Of a stretch of 64,000 bases of DNA, positions 1 through 10,509 are shown piece after piece; position 1 is the first letter of the stretch; each line of letters opens with the position of its first letter. The stretch spans positions 3,162,001 to 3,226,000 of the forward strand of contig CAUWAG010000018.1 of the NCBI GenBank assembly GCA_963556695.1, given 5' to 3'. The notes under the pieces are model-generated. The model was not told the DNA's origin. It worked only from the letters and a program-made list of their open reading frames with translations, and ran no database searches. The position numbers and the translations under genes are program-made. The stretch is from Anthostomella pinea (taxonomy: Eukaryota > Ascomycota > Sordariomycetes > Xylariales > Xylariaceae).

Positions 1-173
1 CTTGTTTCGTTGATTAGTTACTCTACTCTCGGGGTTATGGGATATTGAAGCCGTGTTGGAGCTGCGCGATGGGGCCTGAGCTGAGTAGGAGTACAGTATT
101 CGGTGGTCTGGTGGGTCCCTCGCACGTGTAAAGGGGGGCTGGAAGGTGGTGGGTCGGTTTATTATACTGCGTC

Positions 174-1964
174 TTATGTATATCTGAGCCGAGGAAATAC
201 CCGCCACCCACTTCCCTTACCCTTTCCTTCTGCTTGTACAGATACATCGAATGCTTCGGCGATGCTTGAATCGGCGATGGGCGCGAAAGCGAGATGAACG
301 TTGAAAGCAGCGTACTTATCTGGATGGGGTCGTATAGTCGCTGTGACCATGCAGCGATTCATTCGCAGCCTGGGCATGTCGAGAGTATAGTTACTTCCAT
401 ACATTGGCCGGTTTGCAAGTTTGCTGGCCATCTCCCCCTGACTTTGCTCCGCCCTCGTCCAGTCTTCAACCGAGCGGAGACGTACCCAGGCTGTAGGTTT
501 CCCCCACTTCGTCAACGTGACGCCGCAGACGAGGTAAAAGAATTGCGGCCCTCTCATCTCGACTGCGTACCCCAGGGCCCCAGGGAATACCATCAGGTAA
601 CCTTCGAAGCTCTCTGTGCCAGCGGTGATGAACCTGTGATTTGCGAAGTCCCACCGGTTTTGGGGGGTTGCAGATCGTAGAGCGTTTCTTTGATCATCGT
701 GCGTGTGGCTTCGTTCGCAGCCGATCCAGACTGACCCTTCGTAAGAAGCATCGAGAAGTTTCCGAGTCGATGGCTTGACGTGGGTGATTATGTAAGCTTC
801 TTCGGTGTGGTGATATTCGTGACTGCCGGGCGAACGGTCGCGACGGTAGGCCGTCCGCACAAAACGGGCAGGACCGATCTTTTGCAGAACCATGTGAAGA
901 GGAAACCCCCTACCAGCCGTATCAACCACGGTACAGTTGAGAGAAAGAATGTACTTGTGGAACGTGACTGCGAAGTGGGCCTCTCTGAAATACAGACCAT
1001 TGTTGGTCATCGTAAAGGACTGGTCTGAGTCGCCTGACACAAGTTCGCTACCATTGGCTCGTACTAGTCCACAGGAATCGAATGCCTTAGGTGATCTGGC
1101 AAACAAGTCACAGTAATTTTCTGCAGTCGTCGAGGTTCCACGGGAGCTTGCCTCCGGGGCGAAGATTGACAGATCATTCGAGCTTTTGATGATCTCCTCC
1201 TGTAAACGAATGAATGCTTTATTGCCCTCGCCGTAAAGCATAGGTATATTCACGTCGAAGATGCCTAGAAGGCAGTACGCGATATCCTCCTCTCTGGTCG
1301 TTATCCTGTTAGACGCCCAAGACATCCTCTGTGCCACTGGCGCCTCGTAGAGGCGATGGCTGTCTACCAACGTTTCTTCGTCGATCTGGGTGATCCGATT
1401 GATCAAGGTTTTCAGTTCAGTTTTAGATCCGACATACTTCCAGGTGGCATCGTAGAACCGCAGATTATGAGGTGCCAGGAGCTCTTGCAAGCACCAACCC
1501 CTGAAAAACCATCGACAGCTAGGCATTCGCGGGTGCTTATCCCGATAGGAAGGTAGATCCGCAAGGAAAGCGTAACAGGCTTCGGACTTCTGATACCACT
1601 TGAACATGGAGTTGACTGCTTCGGTCAGCTCGGCGCTGCTTGATTTGTCGATGCAGCATGTATCAACCCAGGCGTAGTCGAGGTCATGCCTTTTTGCTTT
1701 CCGACACGTCTCCAAGATCTTCCGGTACCCTGATTTTTCGATGGCGAGGTGGTCGGGATCGCTCGCTAGGCTGGTCATCTCTTGATAGCTGATCTCCTCG
1801 TCTTCGACCCAGGTGTGTGATAGAATCGCATACTTCGGCACTCTATCTCCCATGAAGCTTTTCATCCGAATGTAGTTGTGTTGATGAGTCTGATAGGCAT
1901 GGTGATTGTCTAAGCTTGGTTCTGCAGTCAGCCGTTCGAGGAGGCTGGGGATACGACTGCTCAT
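174..1964 (-). CDS. HET domain protein (heterokaryon incompatibility, HET + DUF8212-like)
   Basis: A single uninterrupted frame of 596 aa. The HET core is complete: YAILSHTW at about residues 45-52, WVDTCCIDK at 99-107 and RGWCLQELLAP at 155-165. A conserved second block follows (TREEDIAYCLLGIFDVNIP at about 223-241, then MLYGEGNKAF), the usual arrangement in the long HET proteins whose C-terminal part is annotated DUF8212. HET proteins act in fungal non-self recognition and trigger cell death when incompatible hyphae fuse; that role is family knowledge. No NACHT, ankyrin or WD repeats are visible, so this is a stand-alone HET protein. The first 33 residues before MKSFMGDRVPKYAILSH are longer than typical; Met34 is a possible alternative start. 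The gene is followed on the same strand by a second HET-like gene further right. Base composition is normal and I see no premature stops. Confidence 0.9.
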   Translation of the reverse strand: MSSRIPSLLERLTAEPSLDNHHAYQTHQHNYIRMKSFMGDRVPKYAILSHTWVEDEEISYQEMTSLASDPDHLAIEKSGYRKILETCRKAKRHDLDYAWVDTCCIDKSSSAELTEAVNSMFKWYQKSEACYAFLADLPSYRDKHPRMPSCRWFFRGWCLQELLAPHNLRFYDATWKYVGSKTELKTLINRITQIDEETLVDSHRLYEAPVAQRMSWASNRITTREEDIAYCLLGIFDVNIPMLYGEGNKAFIRLQEEIIKSSNDLSIFAPEASSRGTSTTAENYCDLFARSPKAFDSCGLVRANGSELVSGDSDQSFTMTNNGLYFREAHFAVTFHKYILSLNCTVVDTAGRGFPLHMVLQKIGPARFVRTAYRRDRSPGSHEYHHTEEAYIITHVKPSTRKLLDASYEGSVWIGCERSHTHDDQRNALRSATPQNRWDFANHRFITAGTESFEGYLMVFPGALGYAVEMRGPQFFYLVCGVTLTKWGKPTAWVRLRSVEDWTRAEQSQGEMASKLANRPMYGSNYTLDMPRLRMNRCMVTATIRPHPDKYAAFNVHLAFAPIADSSIAEAFDVSVQAEGKGKGSGWRVFPRLRYT

Positions 1965-2740
1965 AAGACGGTCAGCTTCGCAATGAAAACCTTGTCAGCG
2001 TGATTTCCACGTCGCCACTCAGCGATGTAACCTAAAGCCTCAGCCTCACAAGACTGACAAATCAACTACACCGCTGGAACTTCCCCGCTTTCAAACCTCT
2101 GGAGTCACCTGATGCCCAGTACATAATACATGTCCTTCCTATATACCCTTTTAAGTATATGTTAAACGTTGTCCACCAATGCGTCCGCATGAGGGCAATG
2201 GTTGCCTGCAAAACCACTGCCATAGGACATACAAGGGTTGGTTGAACTGTCTGTAATGAACCGTGGAAGATATCGCTGTCACAAATATATAGATCAAGTC
2301 ATCAGACTATACCCTGGAGTTCTTGGCTTGCTACCATGCCTGTGTATATCAGATAGCGGTACTAGACTGAAGTTCCGACCTCGAAGCTTTGCTGAGCACT
2401 AACATTGTGTAACTCCCGCATCCCTATATTTCAAGAAGCACTCGTACATTCCAAGCGTCCAAGCGTCCAAGCGTCCAAGCGTCCAAGCGTCCAATCGCCA
2501 GCTGACGTGCCCCCATCAGTGAGCCTGACGAGTTGCTGCATAAGCATGTCTTGAGCGGAGAGACAGTAAGGTCGATGCGAAAGTACCGGGGGGCATCAAT
2601 ACCAACTGATAAAGGTCGTGACGCTAACAATATTACAGGAACTGTAGGACCCAGTATTTGCTTGATGTTATCATACTCTTTCGCATGTTTCTGAACGTAA
2701 CGAACTGGGGGAACCTCTACACTATATGTACCACAGGATC
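1965..2740. other. Intergenic region between the two HET-family genes
   Basis: About 780 bp with no credible gene. It would contain the promoter of the HET gene to the left (minus strand) and the 3' flank of the HET-like gene to the right. The only structure I see is an octanucleotide array at 2451-2490, listed separately. Confidence 0.6.
2451..2490. repeat. Octanucleotide minisatellite, (ccaagcgt)x5
   Basis: Five perfect tandem copies of the 8-mer ccaagcgt, followed by a diverged sixth (ccaatcgc). It lies in the intergenic space between the HET genes. The period of 8 is not a multiple of 3 and the array is not in a gene. Confidence 0.95.
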
Positions 2741-4852
2741 CTACGTAACGAGGAAGACCTGGTGGTGTTCCTCGTTACCCCGAGCGAGGTCCGCCATATC
2801 AGATGAGATCTTCGCTCTCGTCTGGGCATTGTTGTACTCTGCCCAGCCGCAGCGGGTGTATAACCCATTCCGCTCAGCCGCGACGAGGATGCCCTGAACA
2901 AGGAGCGTCTGTGACGGGTCGTGGAAGTTGGCGAACAAAGGCACTACATAAAACGACCTATCACCCCCTAATTCCCGGTGCACCTTTTCACCAACATCAT
3001 CCAGGTACAGATGTGCCAAGCCGAGGCCTCTGATCATCACTTGACAGTTGTTAGATGCCGTTGTTTCGGACTTGCTCCCAAGGTCTACCGTGGCCTCGAT
3101 CAGTCGCCCGCGTATGCGGATCTTCCTATCATCATGGCCGCCTTCCGATTCTTCCACGAACTCGGCACTCGCGATCGGGGCAACGCGATGGTCGTCCGGC
3201 CGCATCACTGATGTAGAAGCGCCGTGCAGAAAGGAGACGATGAAGCTAAATTGCACGGGTCTCGCTGCACTCAGCCATGACCACGTGGGTGGTCGGCCAC
3301 CAGCCGTAGACGTTCGGCAAGGCAGTTGCGCTGACTCGTCATGGTCGGCCACTTTCCACGCCAGTTGCTCGACCAGCCGGGCGGACCAGGTCCCATGAGC
3401 GTATTTCACCGTCTCGGCGGTGCCATCAGGCCCTCTCGAGTTCTTTATCAAGTGCCGAGCCATTGCGTCTATGATGCCCACCCAGCGGTCGTAATCAGCC
3501 GACGTCATCGTCGTCTGGGAGTATGCGGACACGACGCTGGTCCAGAGTGCAGCCAGAGACCCGGCGAAAAAGTCGTACCTCGCGTCAGACGGGAGCGTGA
3601 TATCCTGACCCAGTCCGATGCGCCGGTCGAAATTCGCGAACAGCTTCGGGTCGAGCACGTAGGCGGTCTCGATCAGGGGCGGCGCACCTTCGGGGTACGT
3701 CTCGCTGTGCAACCCGGCATGGCACTGCCACCACAGCTGCTCCGCCGTGCAGAACAGGGTCGCAGGCGAGGCGAGGAGGGACTGGTGGAAACACGGGTCT
3801 GCCCACAGAGATGACCTGATGATAGGCTCGCGGAGCGACGTGCAGTCGTGCATCACCGTTACCGGACGGGTCGGTGTCGGCGCGATGACCGGGACCAGAT
3901 CGCCTGTCCTCGGCGGGGGGATGCAGCCTCCGGTCGAAGCCGCGGGAGCCAGACTGACGATGTTGAAAGCCGCTGTGCCGTAGATGTCGCAGAGGAGGTC
4001 TGGGTCGTGTTGAGCCAGTGCCCGGGAGGGCATGAGCTCTCGCAGCCAGAGCCTCCAAACGCCTGCGGCCGTGGCAAGTCTTGCGGCGTCTTGGATACAG
4101 GCCGGAAGTGCGCGTGAAGACGTCCACGAATCGGAAGAGCGGGGGAGTTGGGCGAGCCAGGTGGAATGCTCGTCTGCACAAGAGCAGGCAAAGGTACAGT
4201 ACGGAAGGGAGGGGGTAGACTGCTGAAATCTGAACGAGATCAGGTCTTTGTCGTCGTCTCTTCGCAGATCTATCAGGGTATGGCTGGGGCTACGTTCCGA
4301 TGCCATGACGCGGGAGGCCTTGCAGACTTTGTGGGAGCCGACGCCTGAGTCGCAATTGGAATAGAACCGACGGATCAGATCCCGTCTCCCATGGGCTGGG
4401 TGGTTGAAACTGACATTGGGGTTGACTACGGGACTTTCAGTGGTGAGCAATTTTCAAAGAGAAATCGTGTAGACTGCGAACCCGCATATCGTACCTTCAG
4501 TCAAGTCGGCTGCAACCGACGTATGCACCGACAGGGCGGTGTTGTTTGGGTTCAGAGCGAGCCTGACTCTGGATCGATCCCATTGCTTGCCCGTCGAGTA
4601 TACCGTAGCTGGTCCAGTCCCAGTCCCAGTTCCGATCCCGACGGGTATCTGAGTCGAATGCCCGTGCCCTTCTTTGAACACTCTGTCGAGACGGCGGCAC
4701 AGGAAGCAACCTCGAGCCACCGCTTCGTAAAAGGAGTCCACGGTGGCATGGTGCGGTAGCCCTTGTGCTGATGTGGCTTCCTCTGGGTCGTCAATCTCGA
4801 AAATAGCAACACATGCGTCGCAGAGCATCGTATCTGTATTGGGACGAGCCAT
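2741..4852 (-). CDS. HET-family-like protein with degenerate HET core (possibly inactive)
   Basis: Two exons: 4495-4852 and 2741-4425, with a 69-bp intron 4426-4494 (donor gtacga, acceptor cgtag). The joined frame is 680 aa. I chose the Met that gives MARPNTDTMLCDACVAIF, because HET proteins of this type begin with a Cys-x2-Cys motif followed by a GCFLC motif (here ARGCFLCRRL). Later features also fit the family: a C-x5-H-x3-C stretch and TLIDLR ahead of the HET region, LPACIQDAARLATAAGV, then DIYGTAAFNIVSL and RPPTWSWLS in the C-terminal half. The two signature HET motifs are missing. Where a SHCWG-type motif should lie the protein reads TFACSCADEHSTW, and where WIDxLCIxQ should lie it reads RLWLRELMPSRALAQ. 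The frame is open, but the catalytic-type core has drifted or been frame-scrambled locally. I read it as a decayed or neofunctionalised HET paralogue. Confidence 0.65.
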
Positions 4853-5094
4853 GAGAGAAGGATGGTAATGAGTGAGTTGTCTTGTCGCACAAAAACAGGG
4901 GCCCACCCACTTGGTGTACGGAGATCTTCTGGGCCTTATACTAAATGCAACACACACCAGTCAGGGGAACTGTTAGGGTAGCGTCGGTGGCGAAAAGTTG
5001 TTTGGCTGGTCTTTGCATAAACGGTTCCTTGTCTCCGTTAACAACGTTCTCGGCCAACGACGTCTCCCACGGCGTCGCCACTTGCCGACCTCAA
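4853..5094. other. Short flank between HET-like gene and AT-rich block
   Basis: Normal-composition sequence holding the presumed promoter of the minus-strand HET-like gene. Composition changes abruptly to very AT-rich at about base 5095-5110. Confidence 0.5.
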
Positions 5095-6182
5095 GTAGCT
5101 AGCCAACAGCTTAACTATAACAAACACCTATTATTTAAACTAATTAAAAGCTAATATTTACAGTGTTATAAGTATATTATAAATGCTTTAAAACTAACGT
5201 TTTAATATATTTTACCTTTAAAGCCACTTAAAATCTTATTTAAGCCTGTTATAATTTTATTATTATTATAATATTTAATACGCCCTTTTAAACTAAGGGT
5301 ATAAGTATTAATTAATAACTTTATAATATTATAACACGTTTTTTTAAAATGCTGTTACACGCTTAAAATCTTGGAACGATCTTTAACGACCTGGTATATT
5401 GTAATAAAGTGTTATAATAGATTAAAAGTGTTGAGAAGACAGTAATAAAGTATAATCATACTTTTAAAAGGTTAACAAGTTGGTTTAATATATAATTATA
5501 ACCCAGTTAAAATATTATAATACTTTAAAGCCATTATAAAAGGCCTTTTAACGTATAATTATATACTAGTTAAAGTATTATAACACTTTTAGCTATTTTA
5601 ATCGACTTTAACAAGCTTTAAAATCTTTAGAAAGATACTAAATTTCGCCTTTAATATACCTTTAATAAAACTATTTACTAATATCTTATTCATATTAAAA
5701 TGTTTTAATAAAATAAAACTGGTTTAATTTTTTTAGTAAATATAATACTCTCGCACTTATATATACTTTATTTTACAATAAATCTTCGCATTATAAGCTA
5801 AAGAAATAACTTTAACATTATTAAAACGTAATTAAAAAGCACTAAAGGTATAACTAAGCCTGTTTATTTATTTTTAAACTTAAGTAATTTGTTACGGCTT
5901 TATTAACAACGTAATACTTTAATTTGACTATTACCTAAATTATAAGAGTTTAAAACTTTAAAATATATAAGATAACGCCTTTAATAAAGGTAAATAAGTA
6001 ATTAAAGGTCGATTTAACGCCTTTTTAACGCTATTGACGTAGCTAGTCTTATATCTTAAAAGAAAATAAGCTTATTAAACTTATTAATAGCTATTTTAAC
6101 GTGTTTAAGGCGTTTATAACAAATACCTAAGTTTTTCATATTTAAAAAATAATAATAGAGTCTTTTATTTACTGTAAGTTAT

Positions 6183-6339
6183 TGTCATGGTCTGGTACAG
6201 GTAGCCCATGTGGTGAGTCCTGGAGCCCGGACATGAGTACATGTACCACTATTGAATGTCAAGCTGTCACGCTTGATATTCGACATCCTTTTAGGAGGGA
6301 CAGCCGTGGCATGGTGGTTATTGTGAGCGTTCTGTCACA
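6183..6339. mobile_element. Solo-LTR-like insertion, 157 bp, TSD GTTAT
   Basis: An island of ordinary composition inside AT-rich DNA. It begins TGTCATGGTC, ends TTCTGTCACA (TG...CA termini) and is flanked by a perfect 5-bp direct repeat GTTAT at 6178-6182 and 6340-6344. No coding sequence is recognisable. Termini and duplication are those of an LTR-retrotransposon long terminal repeat left by recombination. Orientation cannot be told. Confidence 0.75.
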
Positions 6340-7498
6340 GTTATGCGGTTTTAAAGTATTAAAAATACCGTAAAGGTACCTTTATAAATTAAATTTTTTA
6401 AAACGTATATAACGTGTAAAAAAGTTCTTCAATTTATTGAAAATTAATACTTATAAGTAACTCTTAGAGTATTATCACTTTCGGCTTAAATTTTTATCTT
6501 ATTTTTAGTTATTTAAAGCGAAATACGCACGTTTAAGCGCTTTATATAAGCTTAATGAAAAGCTTTTACCGTATTTTATATATTTATACTTCAAGAAATC
6601 TAAAAAATCAATTTTTACGGGTTTTGACGATCTTAACGTTAAAAAAGTACAATGTAATATTTAAATATTATATTTTAAAGGCTTTAAAAAGATCTCTTTT
6701 AAACTAATTAACTTTAAAAGGATTTATTATAAAAAATATTTACATAACTAATTATAAAAATGTTACGCTTTATAAAATAATAAACGATATTATTAAAGAA
6801 TAAAAGCTTAAAGCCGAGCTTTTAAAATGCCTTTTAGAAGCGCTTTTACTATTAATAAAGGCTTTATTTGAAGCTATATGAAGGTTTTTTAAGCTTAAAG
6901 ATTATCTTTAGTTATTAATTGATAGTATTTTCGTTAAAATATATCGTAAAAGACTCCTTAAGGCCGTTAAAAATCTTTATATAAATATTTTTATCAAGTT
7001 CTTTTATTAAAAAGGTAGAAACGATGTTTATTTAATCGATCTTTTAGTTTCAAATAGCTACAATAACTAGTAAAATCTTTAAAAAAGCTACTTATATTCT
7101 AAAACTCAAGTCTGGAAATAATTGAGCTTATACTATTATATAAATTTCTTAATAGTAATATGATCTTTATAACGTTTAATTAAGCTGATAATCGGGTTCA
7201 ATTACGCTTATATACGTAGCGCAACATTAAAAGCTTTTACTTATAAGGTAATTCAAGGCGTAAAAATGTTAAAAAAGTCTTATTTTAAAGCAGCGCGTAA
7301 ATCTTAACGTTCGTACTTTTTAATTATTAAAGCGTTTTATTAAGCGTTGTTACTTTTTTTATTAAGTAAAAAGTTCGTATAATTTAAGGTTTGTTTTATT
7401 ATTAAAATCAAGCAAAAATTAATTAATATATATATCACTTAAATCATTATGAATGTTGACATTTTAGAAGTAATAACTTTTAAAACGTAATAGTTGTA

Positions 7499-7947
7499 AC
7501 GTATCTGACAAGCGAGTTAGCACTCGTCATGAACTCTCTAACTGCCATGTGAAATAACTTCACCACAACGCATTCAATTCAATTCAATTAATCATATTCC
7601 TCTTCTTCAGAGGTTTCTATCTCTATTGTACAAGTTCGCGCATTATGGCCAGTGTTGCCGCAAACGCGTCGTGATGGCATTCCTTTGATTATATTGCTCA
7701 AAGTGGAACAACGGATGTTAAATAGTTTCGCAAGCTGAAATATATAAATATGAGGGTCACGTCGTTTAGCTTGGACAGCTAGCTGTAAGTCTGATTCATT
7801 GTAACGCGGTGCCATTATTGTTGGTGGAGATATAATAGTTTGAATCGTGTTGGCTAGAAAGTTCATGACGAGTACCAACTCGCTTGTAATGCCAACTCGC
7901 TTGTAATGCCAACTCGCTTGTAATGCCAACTCGCTTGTCAGCTACGT
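7499..7947 (-). mobile_element. Miniature pogo/Fot1-type element (internally deleted derivative), 449 bp
   Basis: Terminal inverted repeats match those of the larger element at 11504-13363: left end ACGTATCTGACAAGCGAG, right end reading inward as ACGTAGCTGACAAGCGAG. The left side has TA just outside; the right side has TG, so the target duplication is imperfect. Sequence just inside both ends matches the ends of the large copy, and the middle of the transposase is missing. The motif ACAAGCGAGTTG (or its complement) occurs once at the left end and four times at the right end as a 17-bp tandem, against twice at each end of the large copy. Confidence 0.88.
7588..7866 (-). CDS. Deletion-derived pogo transposase remnant: N-terminal HTH fused to C-terminal Cys-His tail
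   Basis: An intact 92-aa frame starting at the same Met (MNFLANTIQ) as the large copy. It carries the psq-type helix-turn-helix region (YNESDLQLAVQAKRRDP, FQLAKLF, STLSN) and then joins directly, in frame, to the transposase's extreme C-terminus CGNTGHNARTC, which resembles a zinc knuckle. The whole DDE catalytic domain is deleted, so it cannot transpose DNA itself. It could at most bind terminal repeats; that is inference. An upstream in-frame extension to 7929 runs through the terminal repeat and is unlikely to be translated. Confidence 0.6.
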   Translation of the reverse strand: MNFLANTIQTIISPPTIMAPRYNESDLQLAVQAKRRDPHIYIFQLAKLFNIRCSTLSNIIKGMPSRRVCGNTGHNARTCTIEIETSEEEEYD

Positions 7948-8438
7948 TGAGCTTTTTAAATATGCTTTTTAAATAGCACGTTATTAAGATCTATTTTAAT
8001 TTTTATACGCGGTATTAAAATATGCTTTCAAAGTAGATCTTAATAAAGCGGGTTTAATAAGCTGATTAATAAAAAGGTTTTTAAAATAACGATGAAATGG
8101 TCAATACAAATCTATTTTTAATCTTTATTATTTAAGGTTTTAACTTTATTTGATCAAATCTCGAAACTTTCCAATATATATTAAAAATCGTTTACGCTTT
8201 TTTAAAAAAAAAGATAACCTTTTTAGATTGTTTATAATATTAATAATTCTTTTATTATTATTAAGTATATTATAAAAATCGGAAAAATATAGATTGATTA
8301 TTTAAGTATAACATAACTATCTAAAAGCTTGCAATAGATAATAATAATAATATGCTTTATTATAAGTAAATAAACTCAATGTTAATTTAAACTAATTAAG
8401 CGAAAAACTTGTCTTTTTTAAATATTTAAAATGGTTAG

Positions 8439-8900
8439 TGTAGGAACAGGCTTAAACAATCAATCATAATACTCGAGTATTGGGTCAAGGTTGTCACAAA
8501 GCGTAAATAAGATGAGGACATAAAAGTCCTGATTACACTACCTACGTATAAGAATCTCTTGGTGGGGAGGGAAAGAAGGATTCGACCCGCCAGCCAATTT
8601 TGTTGGGATTAATGATCCTTCCATCCGCCCTACTATTACCTAGCCTAGTACAGTTGTGGCCACACGTCTTGTGTGCCAGGTCATGTGATGCTGCGCACAG
8701 GCCACCCTGATGGGTTGACAGACTTCCAGGAGGTCAGACCGTCACAAAGGTCATGATGTTGCTGATGGTTGGATTGAAAAGTCTAGCTAGACCTGCAGGT
8801 CTGGCTAAGTAACCTCACAATCCGGTGACTAATCTCTTATCTAATCATACATGTGGGTTCTGTATGGATAGTTTGACTGTGGAATCACATGGATCCAACA
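8439..8900 (+). mobile_element. Solo LTR copy A (TGTTGGAACAGGC family), interrupted by a nested insertion
   Basis: It begins TGTAGGAACAGGC and ends CATGGATCCAACA. It is homologous along its length to the 204-bp copies at 9060-9263 (inverted) and 9584-9787 (direct), and shares with them AATCATAATACTCGAGTAT, CATGATGTTGCTGATG and CTAATCATACAT. Length without the nested insert and its duplicated 5 bp is 202 bp. Flanks are gttag on the left and gtcgg on the right, which could be a 5-bp target duplication altered by two C-to-T type changes. Confidence 0.8.
8492..8746. mobile_element. Nested solo-LTR-like insertion, 255 bp, TSD AAGGT
   Basis: Inserted inside LTR copy A. It begins TGTCACAAAGCG, ends CAGACCGTCACA (TG...CA) and is flanked by AAGGT at 8487-8491 and 8747-8751. 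The uninterrupted copies at 9060-9263 and 9584-9787 show the empty site (GTCAAAGTTCATGATG-like). It is less AT-biased than its surroundings and carries no coding sequence that I recognise. Confidence 0.85.
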
Positions 8901-9059
8901 GTCGGATTGTTTTAAGCGCATTTTTAATAATAAATAAACTATATAACATTACTTTATTAATAATAACCTGCTTAAATTAAGCTTTTTTTTCCCTCAAATA
9001 ATATTGTCGTAAAAAACCTCATTTAAAACCTTATTTTTATATTTAAAAATATATATACT

Positions 9060-9263
9060 TGTTGCGTCCATGCGATTCCAGCCTGCAAACCATCTATACT
9101 AGGACCCATATATATGATTAGATAAGATATTAGATACTGGATTGCGAGGTCACTTAGCCAGACCTTCAGGTCCAGCTAGACCTCCCAATTCAACCCATCA
9201 GCAACATCATGAACTTTGACCCATACTCGAGTATTATGATTGATCGGTCAAGCCTGTTCCAAC
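9060..9263 (-). mobile_element. Solo LTR copy B (inverted), 204 bp
   Basis: Read on the minus strand it begins TGTTGGAACAGGCTTGACC and ends GGACGCAACA, and aligns end to end with copies A and C. TG...CA termini are intact. Flanks are atact on the left and atagt on the right, matching at 4 of 5 positions. No internal retrotransposon region separates it from copy A or C, and it is oppositely oriented, so these are independent solo LTRs and not the two ends of one element. Confidence 0.85.
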
Positions 9264-9347
9264 AATAGTTAAGATTTAGCCGATTATATATAACAAGGCT
9301 AATAATCGGTTAAGAAGGTTTTAAAGATTTTTTTTATAATAATATTT

Positions 9348-9550
9348 TGTGAGAATTCGTCGTGCGAAATATTCGGTTCATACGTGCGTGTTTGTTGGTT
9401 GTTCAAAGTCTATCTGGTACGGACGGATTTACACCTAAATACGGCTGCAGCGCGTTTATCCGCGGTGGTAACAGAGCTGAAGGACAACCATCCCACCCAC
9501 AGCGCACAGACTATCTAAGGACACACCCTGAGCCACCACTATATCCGACA
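9348..9550. mobile_element. Solo-LTR-like insertion, 203 bp, TSD TATTT
   Basis: An ordinary-composition island beginning TGTGAGAATTCGTCG and ending CTATATCCGACA, flanked by TATTT at 9343-9347 and 9551-9555. It is unrelated by eye to the neighbouring LTR family. The TATTT duplication is in AT-rich DNA, so it is weaker evidence than the TG...CA ends combined with the composition step. Confidence 0.72.
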
Positions 9551-9583
9551 TATTTTAAATAAACGAATAAATCACGTTAAAAG

Positions 9584-9787
9584 TGTTGAAACAGGCTTGA
9601 CCAATCAATCATAATACTCGAGTATTAGTCAAAGTCATGATGTTGCTGATAGGGTTTTTTTAGGAGGTCTAGCTGGACTTGCAGGTCTGGCTAAGTGTCC
9701 TCGCAATCCGGTATCTAATATCTTATCTAATCATACATATGGATCTGGTATGGATGGTTTGAAGGTTGAAATCGCATGGATCTAATA
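9584..9787 (+). mobile_element. Solo LTR copy C, 204 bp, TSD AAAAG
   Basis: It begins TGTTGAAACAGGCTTGACC and ends GCATGGATCTAATA. The terminal CAACA of its relatives has become TAATA, as C-to-T mutation would produce. It is the same length as copy B and in the same orientation as copy A. It is flanked by AAAAG at 9579-9583 and 9788-9792. Confidence 0.85.
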
Positions 9788-10509
9788 AAAAGATTGTTTT
9801 ACGATCTTGTTTTATTCGAAAGTATTTAAAGCGCTTAGATCTAATACGATGCCTTTAAAGCGCTTTTATTTAATAAATCCGGCCTATTTTATATCGTTAT
9901 TTATATAAAACTTTTAAAGATATCGCCTTGTTTAAAGCTTTATATACTTATAATAAGCGATATAAATGTTTAAAAACTCGTTTTTTAACGCAAGAATGAT
10001 ATCTACGTCTTTAAAACTTATTATTTATAAATAAAGTAACTTGGTTTAACTTATCGTAATCGTAAACTATATAATACGTAATACTTATATAACTTTTATT
10101 TCAAGCTTAATTAAGATGATTCAATTTAATTTAAAATATTATTTAACGAAAACTAAAACTTAAATAATCGAAATAAATAAATTCTTTTCTTAATTTAAAA
10201 GTATTTATTAATAGATTAATGGTTTTAATAATCTTTACGGTTTTAATAATATTTATAATGAATTAATGCTTTATTTTAATATATTAAAAATGAAAGAGCT
10301 TTATAGTAGCTCGTTTAGTTCGTATTTAAATATTAAAGCAGTCTTTTTTTAAGGTTTAAAAGAGGTTTAAAAACGTGCATAATATTATAAACCTTTTTAA
10401 AAAGCAATAAAGTGGTTATTTTAACATATATCCCGTTATAAAAACCGTTACTTAAGCTTTAACAAGGTCGAATAAGTCTCTAATTATAAGATATTATATA
10501 TTATAATAT

